A stretch of DNA of 11,913 nt from CAZMCH01 sp964564735 (GTDB lineage: Bacteria > Poribacteria > DTPJ01): positions 1 through 11,913 of the forward strand of contig CAZMCH010000112.1 in the NCBI GenBank assembly GCA_964564735.1, read 5' to 3'. The position numbers and the translations under genes were made by a program. A model generated the notes under the pieces. It did not search any database. It was not told the DNA's origin and saw only the letters and a program-made list of their open reading frames with translations. Of this stretch, positions 6,226 through 11,913 are shown in pieces. The stretch's first letter is position 1. Every line of letters begins with the position of its first letter.

Positions 6226-7014
6226 ATGGATATAGACAGGCTAGCCAAAATAGTAGAAGCCGAAGTAAAAAAAGCAATAGCTAACCAAACTGGTTCTATT
6301 TTAGCCAATATGCCAAATCAATCAAATCCATCAGGAAAGAACATTCTTGCGCTCTTTACTGGTGGATATACAAAGCTATCCGAGGCATTGGCTCAAATTG
6401 AAAAACTGATACAATCATCTTACCAAGTGGATGTTGTGATGTCTATATCTGCTGTTAAAGTCATTGGGCAGGATAAAATACGTTCCATATCGGGCATTGG
6501 AAATATAATATGCGAACCTGATGATACAGTATCTTCTCTTAAGATTATCCAAGAAAAAGATTTCATTGTTATTCCTGTCCTTACCAGAAATACAGCGGCA
6601 AAGTTAGCTCTTGGAATTACAGACACACTTGTTACAAATATAGTAATGCAAGCCCTTATATCCTCAAAACCAGTGATCTCAGCAAGAAATTCCGCTGACC
6701 CAAAGGATGCAGATTGCCCTTGTGTTGGGATGCTTAATACCCCGCCTGCATTGATAAAACTTGCAGAAAACTACCTTCAAAAATTGGAATCTTATGGAAT
6801 GAAAATCGTCGATGCCTCTGACATCGCCAAATTTGTGCTTTCCAATGCAAATGAAAATAATCCATTAGATCAAAAGTTAATAACTCACGACACAATAGTC
6901 AATCTTCCTCCAAATACAAAACAATTAACACTTGCCAAAGATGCGATAATCACGCCATTAGCGAAAGATAAAGCGAAAGAACTTGGATTAAAGCTAATTA
7001 TTGTAGATAAATAA
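6226..7014 (+). CDS. Flavoprotein (PF02441-like) of the bacterial-microcompartment type
   Basis: A 262-residue protein. Residues about 38-205 resemble the flavoprotein fold of FMN-binding decarboxylase-like proteins, including ILALFTGGYT (40-49), a DFIVIPVLTRNTAAKLALGI stretch (112-131) followed by TDTLVTNIVMQAL, and CPCVGM with C164 and C166. Proteins of this sort occur in BMC loci, notably of the PVM (Planctomycetes-Verrucomicrobia) type, where their role is not established. Residues 1-20 (MDIDRLAKIVEAEVKKAIAN) form an amphipathic helix with hydrophobics at I3, L6, I9-V10, V14 and I18, followed by a polar linker to about 37: the layout of an encapsulation peptide. The C-terminus (about 233-262) carries DAIITPLAKDKAKELG, which resembles a short tail motif seen in some other microcompartment-associated proteins. 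It has a poor ribosome site and lies 9 bases after the radical SAM stop. Flavin binding is predicted, not shown. Confidence 0.8.
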   Translation: MDIDRLAKIVEAEVKKAIANQTGSILANMPNQSNPSGKNILALFTGGYTKLSEALAQIEKLIQSSYQVDVVMSISAVKVIGQDKIRSISGIGNIICEPDDTVSSLKIIQEKDFIVIPVLTRNTAAKLALGITDTLVTNIVMQALISSKPVISARNSADPKDADCPCVGMLNTPPALIKLAENYLQKLESYGMKIVDASDIAKFVLSNANENNPLDQKLITHDTIVNLPPNTKQLTLAKDAIITPLAKDKAKELGLKLIIVDK

Positions 7015-7042
7015 TGCAAGTTTATCATTAGTATTTTAATCT

Positions 7043-7516
7043 ATGGAAAACAGTGTTGCGGATACCAAAATAAGATTTATTGCAGATGAAATGCTGGGAA
7101 AACTTGCCAAATGGTTGAGAATTCTCGGTTATGATACAATCTATTATCGAGAAAAAGGCGATAATGGTCTTATTCAGCGCGCACTTGATGAAAATAGGAT
7201 AATATTAACAAGAGATACTAAACTCTCCGAAAGAAAACTTGCCAGAAAATGCCTATTAATTAAAAGCGAAAATTTCTGGAAACAATTCGAGCAAGTGATA
7301 AAAGAACTTGACTTGGATATAAAAAACAAGCTATTTACTCGTTGCCTTGTTTGTAACAGTGAATTGATCTACGTTGAAAAAGAAAGCATAAAAGAGCAAG
7401 TTCCAGAATATACATATCAAAATCAAACCAATTTCTATAAATGTCCAAATTGTGAAAGAATCTATTGGGCTGGAACACATAGAGAGAGTATGGCTGATTT
7501 GATAAATAAATGGTAA
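7043..7516 (+). CDS. Mut7-C RNase-domain protein with zinc ribbon
   Basis: A 157-residue protein matching the Mut7-C family, a PIN-like putative RNase domain fused to a C-terminal zinc ribbon. The N-terminal half shows RFIADEMLGKLAKWLRILGYDT (11-32) with D15 and E16 as likely metal ligands, and IILTRDTKL (53-61) with D58. The zinc ribbon has CLVC (C101, C104) and CPNC (C134, C137), then the conserved RIYWAGTHRESM ending. Length and domain order are normal for the family. It starts 28 bases after the flavoprotein stop, without a clear Shine-Dalgarno, and is probably last in this transcript; the next gene begins 147 bases later. A role in RNA turnover or as a toxin-like nuclease is possible, but none is demonstrated for the stand-alone family, and it has no obvious link to sugar metabolism. 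Confidence 0.88.
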   Translation: MENSVADTKIRFIADEMLGKLAKWLRILGYDTIYYREKGDNGLIQRALDENRIILTRDTKLSERKLARKCLLIKSENFWKQFEQVIKELDLDIKNKLFTRCLVCNSELIYVEKESIKEQVPEYTYQNQTNFYKCPNCERIYWAGTHRESMADLINKW

Positions 7517-7663
7517 CGTCATTAAAGTAATTAAAATAGTTCTTATGTTAAAAATATTATACAAATCTAAAATTCAGATTCCATGTTGAAAGATATACTT
7601 TGATATGTTAAGATAATTTTATCATAAATAAGAATTCCCATTTAATTAAAAAAGGAGATAGCT
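7517..7663 (+). promoter_or_regulatory. Intergenic region with candidate promoters for the downstream sugar gene group
   Basis: This 147-base AT-rich gap has no gene. A plausible sigma70-type promoter is TTGAAA (7586-7591), a 17-base spacer and TAAGAT (7609-7614). An alternative is TTGATA (7600-7605), a 17-base spacer and CATAAA (7623-7628). I see no convincing terminator for the preceding gene; the only hairpins are 5-base stems. A strong AAAGGAG at about 7651-7657 serves the ATG at 7664. Confidence 0.4.
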
Positions 7664-8467
7664 ATGGGTATGGAACTTGGTTTTATTGGATATAACGATC
7701 TTGCTGGTGTCGAGGCTGATGCAAAATTCTCAGCAGAGAATGGTTTTTCTGCTTTGGAATATAACTATTGGGGTGATTTCAAAGACGTAACTCTGGAAAA
7801 AATCCAGAAAAAACGAGAGATTCTTGATCGATATGGTGTTGGTGTATCATCACTTGGTATATGGGGTTGGAATTATCTATCACCTGATCCTGCAGAACGA
7901 GCTAATGCACATGAAATGCTCAATCGTGCCATTAAGTTTGGTGAAGTTCTGGGTGCAAAGGTTTTGGTAACAGGTGGAGGCGAAATTTTAAATGCTTCTT
8001 TGGAAAAAAAGGTTGAAGAATTTGCAAAAGTGTTTCCACCATTTATGGAAAAAATAGACAAAGCAGGCATGAAAATCGCTATGTATGCGGTTCATGGTAA
8101 CAGCTTTTTTGATTCTATAGAATCCTTTGAGAAAGTCTGGGAAAAATTTCCACAAGTAGGTGTAAAATACGATCCAGCTAATTGGCAACATCACGGTGAT
8201 GATTATCTCGCAATGATCATGCTACATGGCGATAAGATTGCACACCTTCATATAAAAGAGCATGTATATCATAACGGGAAACTGGTTTCACAACCTCCTG
8301 CAGGCATGGGTGATATCCATTGGGGAAAAGTTATGGCTTTTCTTTATGAGCATAATTACAATGGCTGTCTATCTATTGAGCCTCATGGACCAATCTGGTC
8401 AAGTGGTGAAATGCGACATAAAATGTTATTACTTACAAAAAAATACATAAGCCAATTTATGTTATAA
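7664..8467 (+). CDS. Sugar phosphate isomerase/epimerase-like TIM-barrel protein
   Basis: A 267-residue protein of the xylose-isomerase-like TIM-barrel superfamily (AP_endonuc_2, COG1082), whose members isomerise or epimerise sugars, often at the 3-position. The barrel strands are recognisable: ALEYNYWG near 30-37 (E32), KVLVTGGGE (99-107), VGVKYDPANWQHH (165-177) with D170, HLHIKEH (194-200), GMGDIHWGKV (214-223) and LSIEPHG (236-242) with E239. E/D/H/E residues of this kind normally hold the catalytic metal. There is no signal peptide, so it acts in the cytoplasm. AAAGGAG ahead of the ATG fixes the start. It heads a rightward group with the exported DUF5916 protein, 80 bases downstream, and the GH29-like hydrolase, which suggests work on a sugar imported after extracellular breakdown. 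The exact reaction cannot be assigned. Confidence 0.85.
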   Translation: MGMELGFIGYNDLAGVEADAKFSAENGFSALEYNYWGDFKDVTLEKIQKKREILDRYGVGVSSLGIWGWNYLSPDPAERANAHEMLNRAIKFGEVLGAKVLVTGGGEILNASLEKKVEEFAKVFPPFMEKIDKAGMKIAMYAVHGNSFFDSIESFEKVWEKFPQVGVKYDPANWQHHGDDYLAMIMLHGDKIAHLHIKEHVYHNGKLVSQPPAGMGDIHWGKVMAFLYEHNYNGCLSIEPHGPIWSSGEMRHKMLLLTKKYISQFML

Positions 8468-8490
8468 ATTATAAGGGAAAATAGGCTTTT

Positions 8491-8521
8491 GTAATCCGTG
8501 AAGCATTGTTTCACGGATTAC
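8491..8521 (+). repeat. Stable 12-bp hairpin upstream of the DUF5916 gene
   Basis: GTAATCCGTGAA (8491-8502) and TTCACGGATTAC (8510-8521) are perfect reverse complements around a 7-base loop. There is no T-tract after the second arm, so it is not a normal rho-independent terminator. It begins 23 bases after the TIM-barrel stop and ends 14 bases before the ribosome site of the next gene. It could be an mRNA processing or stabilising element, a transcript-boundary structure, or a dyad operator. Confidence 0.65.
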
Positions 8522-8535
8522 GTATGGCAATTCAT

Positions 8536-8543
8536 AAGGAGAG
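8536..8543 (+). promoter_or_regulatory. Shine-Dalgarno that decides the TTG start of the DUF5916 gene
   Basis: AAGGAGAG lies 4 bases before TTG 8548-8550, with its GGAG core 6 bases away. The translation from that TTG begins directly with a good signal peptide. Upstream in-frame starts (TTG 8506, inside the hairpin, and ATG 8524) lack a ribosome site. Confidence 0.6.
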
Positions 8544-8547
8544 TGTT

Positions 8548-10974
8548 TTGATACGAGGAGTATTAATTTCTCTGATTATCTGTCTTTTTTGTATTTCATC
8601 TTTACCAGCATCAAATAACAATATAGAACGAAAAGAGGCTTTTGCTGTTAGGATAAATCCTTCGCCTCCGCAGATTGATGGTGAATTATCTGATAAGGCA
8701 TGGCAACATGCTCCCGAATTTGGTGGGTTCTTACAGCATGATCCAAAAGAAGGTGAAGAAGCAACAGAAAATACAACCTTTAAGGTCATTTATGATGATG
8801 AGGCGATATACTTCGGTATTGAATGTTATGATAGTCAGCCAGACAAAATTGTTTCACGACTTGGAAGGCGTGATGTAAAACCAGAAGCGGATTGGGTTTC
8901 TATCAGCATAGACCCATATTTTGATCATCAAACAGGATATTGGTTCACTGCGCAGGCTTCAGGTGCGATAACTGATGGAACTATAACCAACGATGGATGG
9001 GGAGACTCCTCTTGGGATGGTGTATGGGAAGTTAAAACAAAAATACATGATCAAGGCTGGATTGCCGAATTTAAGATCCCCTATCATGTCCTCCGATTCA
9101 ATCCAAAAGACGAATACATTTGGGGATTAAACATCGAAAGAAGCATTATCCGAAAAAAGGAATTTGTTCAATGGGTTTTGATTAGTAGAGATAAGCCCGG
9201 AAGAGTATCACGATTCGGTGTTCTAAAAGGCATAAAAGACATTAAGCCACCAAATCATCTAGAAATTATACCATATACAATGGGACGAACTATAATGGCT
9301 GATAAAAATGACCTTTCAGGAAATATTGGTGTTGATGTGCGATATGGTATAACTTCAAATGTATCACTTAATGCCACGATAAATCCAGATTTTGGACAGG
9401 TTGAGGCTGATCCATCTGAGCTAAATTTAACCGCATTTGAATCTTATTTTCGTGAAAAGCGACCATTTTTTGTTGAGGGCGCTGGCATATTCAAAAATCA
9501 GGATTATGATATATTCTATTCAAGACGAATAGGCAGATACCCCGGACATTTTCCCATACCAGAGAATGTTGCTGAGATTAGTCGTTCAGAGGCAACAACT
9601 ATATATTCTGCATTCAAACTCACAGGCAAAACAAAACATAAGACGACCTTTGGCATATTAGATGCCGTAACTTCTCCTGAATATGCCAAAGTAGATGAAA
9701 ACGGAAAAGTCAAAGATGATTTTTTAGTTGAGCCACTGACTAATTATCTTGTCGGAAGGATCAATCAGGACATAATGAATGGCAGTTCAAGAATTGGACT
9801 ATTGACAACTGCTGTTCATAGAAAGGATTCCGTTTCTGCCTATGCTGGTTCTATGGACTGGAGCCTAAATTTTCTTGATAAAACTTATGAATTCAGCGGA
9901 ACAACCGCAATCAGCAATGCTGGTATAATAGATGATGATAATCAAAAGGGATACCTTGTTCACCTTGAAGGTGATAAGCGTGGAAAAACTTTTGGTGGCG
10001 AATTAGGATTTTTTGCTATTTCTCCAGACTTTAATATCAATGATCTGGGTTTTATCAGACGAACTGATATAATTCGTTCTTGGGGAAGGATAAGTTATAC
10101 AAGGAATAAACCATTGTTCATTTTCCGTAAGGGTGATTGCAGTTTAAGCATAGACTCTGCATGGAATTATAACAATGATCTAATCAGCAAGGGATTTGAT
10201 ATATGGTCGTGGATGGAGTTAAAAAACTATTGGTGGGTAAATATAGAATCTGGACGTAACTTTGCGACAATGAATGATGATGAACTAAGGCGAGATGGTC
10301 CTTTGATGAGAAGTCTGCCTAATTATTACGCAGGTTTTACAATTCATACAGATAGCAGAAAATCCGTTGCTTTTCGCATATCTCCTTTCATGTCAAGGAA
10401 AGATGATGGATCAAGCTATAGCAGACACATATCATTTGAATTCGAGACAAGACCTATAAGTAATCTTCAAATATACATCGAGCCGTCTTTTGGACATCGT
10501 TTTTCATTTGCACAATGGGTTGAACGTATAGAAAAGCAGGTTGATAATAAAACTGAGGTTCATTATGTATTTGGTGAATTAGATAGCAGAACGCTTGATA
10601 TTACTGCGCGTGCTAATGTTTGCTTTACTCCAAAGCTGACCCTTGAAGTCTTTCTTCAGCCTTTTGTTGCTGTTGGTAATTATGATAATTTCAAGGAATT
10701 AGCCAAATATGGAACCTATGATTTTAAGAACTATAACTATGAAGGAAATCCTGATTTTCACTCAAGGGCATTGAAAAGTAATGCAGTATTGCGCTGGGAA
10801 TTTAGACCCGGTAGCACTCTATATGTTGTATGGTCTCAGTCAAGAGGCTTATATATAGATAATCCAACACTTGACGACCTTAAATTGAAACCTATAGATA
10901 GATTATCTGATGTCTTCTCTGATGAAGGCTCAAATGTCTTTCTTGTGAAAGTCAATTACTGGATTGGAATCTAA
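8548..10974 (+). CDS. Exported CBM9-like / DUF5916 outer-membrane beta-barrel protein
   Basis: Read from TTG 8548 this is 808 residues; an upstream in-frame TTG at 8506 would add 14. The TTG 8548 start is preferred for its ribosome site and because the product opens with a signal peptide (IRGVLISLIICLFCISS, then LPAS). Residues about 35-225 resemble a carbohydrate family 9-like domain: PPQIDGELSDKAWQHAP, then DEAIYFGIECYDSQPDKI, DWVSISIDPYFD and WIAEFKIPYHVLRF. The rest is typical of DUF5916, with NPDFGQVEADPSELNLTAFE (about 276-295), EKRPFFVEGAGIF and many alternating aromatic strands ending in VFLVKVNYWIGI, as expected for a beta-barrel. Such proteins are common in Bacteroidetes and several candidate phyla; their function is not established, but glycan binding or transport is plausible. 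No lipobox is present. It ends 33 bases before the GH29-like gene, with no terminator between. Confidence 0.87.
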   Translation: MIRGVLISLIICLFCISSLPASNNNIERKEAFAVRINPSPPQIDGELSDKAWQHAPEFGGFLQHDPKEGEEATENTTFKVIYDDEAIYFGIECYDSQPDKIVSRLGRRDVKPEADWVSISIDPYFDHQTGYWFTAQASGAITDGTITNDGWGDSSWDGVWEVKTKIHDQGWIAEFKIPYHVLRFNPKDEYIWGLNIERSIIRKKEFVQWVLISRDKPGRVSRFGVLKGIKDIKPPNHLEIIPYTMGRTIMADKNDLSGNIGVDVRYGITSNVSLNATINPDFGQVEADPSELNLTAFESYFREKRPFFVEGAGIFKNQDYDIFYSRRIGRYPGHFPIPENVAEISRSEATTIYSAFKLTGKTKHKTTFGILDAVTSPEYAKVDENGKVKDDFLVEPLTNYLVGRINQDIMNGSSRIGLLTTAVHRKDSVSAYAGSMDWSLNFLDKTYEFSGTTAISNAGIIDDDNQKGYLVHLEGDKRGKTFGGELGFFAISPDFNINDLGFIRRTDIIRSWGRISYTRNKPLFIFRKGDCSLSIDSAWNYNNDLISKGFDIWSWMELKNYWWVNIESGRNFATMNDDELRRDGPLMRSLPNYYAGFTIHTDSRKSVAFRISPFMSRKDDGSSYSRHISFEFETRPISNLQIYIEPSFGHRFSFAQWVERIEKQVDNKTEVHYVFGELDSRTLDITARANVCFTPKLTLEVFLQPFVAVGNYDNFKELAKYGTYDFKNYNYEGNPDFHSRALKSNAVLRWEFRPGSTLYVVWSQSRGLYIDNPTLDDLKLKPIDRLSDVFSDEGSNVFLVKVNYWIGI

Positions 10975-11007
10975 AACAAAATTAAACTGATACTGAGGGA
11001 ATTACTA

Positions 11008-11913
11008 ATGAATCATCAACGAGCAAATACTGATTGGTTAAAAGATGCAAAATGGGGCGTTTTTACACACTATCTTACAGGTGCGGATATGTCTGCAAAA
11101 GACTGGAATAATAGAGTCAATAGCTTTGATGTTAAAGCACTTGCAGATCAGCTATCATATATTTCAACAGCATATTATTTTATAACAATAGGGCAAAATT
11201 CAGGACACTACTGCTCTCCAAATTCCACTTATGACGAATATGTTGAAATATGTCCTAGTAAGTGTTCAGAACGTGATTTAATAAAAGATATATATGAAGC
11301 ATTAGAGCCAAAAGGCATAAAGCTTTTAGTATATCTGCCTAGTGGCGCTCCTGCTGCAGACCTTACTGCTGCGGAGAAACTCGGTTGGAAATGGGGCTAT
11401 AACGGCAATTGGCCTGCATGGGGGACAGGACGCACTAACGAAAGGCTTGCAGATTTTCAAAAAAAATGGGAAGAGATCATTAGCGAATGGTCAATCCGAT
11501 GGGGTAAGAATGTTTGGGGTTGGTGGATAGATGGTTGCTATTTCTCAGATGAGATGTATCGTCACTCCGATCCACCGAATTTCCAGAGCTTTTCTTCTGC
11601 TCTAAAAGCAGGCAATTCTGAAAGCATTGTCGCATATAATCCGGGGGTTCTGACACCTGTAATCAGTCTTACTGATTATGAAGATTACACAGCAGGAGAA
11701 ATCTCGGATGCCTTCCCTGTTTGCCCCGGAAGGCGAGTTAATGGCGCGCAATATCATATCCTTAGCTATCTTGGAAATTGGTGGGGTGGAGGTGAACCAA
11801 GATTCCCTGATGAGTTTGTTATTGGATATACAAGGCATGTCAATTCCAAAGATGGCGTTGTTACATGGGATATTCCAATATCGGAAACTGGATCAATACC
11901 AGATGCTTTCATA
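11008..11913 (+). CDS. GH29-like (alpha-L-fucosidase-related) glycoside hydrolase, N-terminal part
   Basis: The frame is open from ATG 11008 to the right edge, giving 302 residues without a stop; the C-terminal part lies outside the window. A ribosome site GAGGGA precedes the ATG. The opening DWLKDAKWGVFTHYLTG matches the WFxxAKFGIFIHWG start of GH29 fucosidases, with H21 at the sugar-binding His position. VWGWWIDGCYF (169-179) places D175 as the likely catalytic nucleophile, as in the GH29 W-x-D-G motif. E231 in DYTAGE could be the acid/base. The usual KHHDGF motif after the second strand is replaced by ITIGQNSGHYCSP (59-71), so substrate contacts differ and fucose specificity is doubtful. 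There is no signal peptide, implying a cytoplasmic enzyme acting on imported oligosaccharides. It follows the DUF5916 gene by 33 bases, probably in one transcript. Confidence 0.8.
   Translation, partial: MNHQRANTDWLKDAKWGVFTHYLTGADMSAKDWNNRVNSFDVKALADQLSYISTAYYFITIGQNSGHYCSPNSTYDEYVEICPSKCSERDLIKDIYEALEPKGIKLLVYLPSGAPAADLTAAEKLGWKWGYNGNWPAWGTGRTNERLADFQKKWEEIISEWSIRWGKNVWGWWIDGCYFSDEMYRHSDPPNFQSFSSALKAGNSESIVAYNPGVLTPVISLTDYEDYTAGEISDAFPVCPGRRVNGAQYHILSYLGNWWGGGEPRFPDEFVIGYTRHVNSKDGVVTWDIPISETGSIPDAFI

Noticed and set aside
8491..8521. Hairpin as a rho-independent terminator of the TIM-barrel gene
   Set aside because: The stem is strong, but no run of T follows the second arm.
11342..11838. 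Short open frames inside the GH29-like region (a + strand one near 11342-11530 and a - strand one near 11602-11838)
   Set aside because: Both overlap the long open frame from ATG 11008, which has a ribosome site and clear family motifs. They are frame shadows.
1..11913. CRISPR array, insertion sequence, tRNA or phage remnant
   Set aside because: I see no regularly spaced repeats, transposase-like protein, terminal inverted repeats flanking a gene, or tRNA cloverleaf on either strand.

Overview
The window is AT-rich bacterial DNA with compact, mostly well-delimited genes. It looks like an accessory carbohydrate-catabolism region from a Gram-negative, probably uncultured lineage. The Gram-negative call rests on an exported CBM9-like/DUF5916 protein with an outer-membrane beta-barrel type C-terminal half. 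A Planctomycetes/Verrucomicrobia-like or FCB/candidate-phylum origin fits the mix of a PduL-type phosphotransacylase, a flavoprotein of the kind found in bacterial microcompartment (BMC) loci, a DUF5916 protein and a GH29-like hydrolase. The phylum is an inference and stays uncertain. I see no tRNA, rRNA, CRISPR array or insertion sequence.

Layout. (1) 1-177 is the 3' end of a rightward gene for a cupin-sensor protein, probably an XRE-cupin regulator. (2) 193-2693 is a leftward pair: a PocR-domain/GAF-domain sensor and, 32 bases downstream, a GlcD-family FAD-linked dehydrogenase. (3) 2694-2968 is a divergent intergenic region rich in inverted repeats and is the obvious control point. (4) 2969-7516 is a rightward cluster: PfkB-family sugar kinase, PduL phosphotransacylase, radical SAM/SPASM-like protein, BMC-type flavoprotein and a Mut7-C RNase-domain protein. 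A 146-base leader with a terminator-like hairpin divides it between pduL and the radical SAM gene. (5) 7664-11913 is a second rightward group: sugar phosphate isomerase/epimerase-like TIM barrel, exported CBM9-like/DUF5916 protein, and a GH29-like hydrolase that runs off the right edge.

How the genes may work together. The DUF5916 protein and the GH29-like hydrolase would bind or release a sugar, possibly a deoxyhexose. The TIM-barrel protein and the PfkB kinase could convert it intracellularly, and PduL would turn an acyl-CoA derived from an aldehyde into an acyl phosphate. PduL and the flavoprotein both begin with a short amphipathic helix of the kind that targets enzymes into BMCs. This makes the middle cluster look like a satellite of a BMC pathway, most like the fucose/rhamnose-degrading PVM type. 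No shell protein, aldolase or aldehyde dehydrogenase gene lies in this window, so the microcompartment link rests on those two proteins and on PocR, a domain named after the propanediol regulator. The PocR-GAF protein has no visible output domain. The radical SAM protein and the Mut7-C protein are the least expected members and the most likely source of new biology here.
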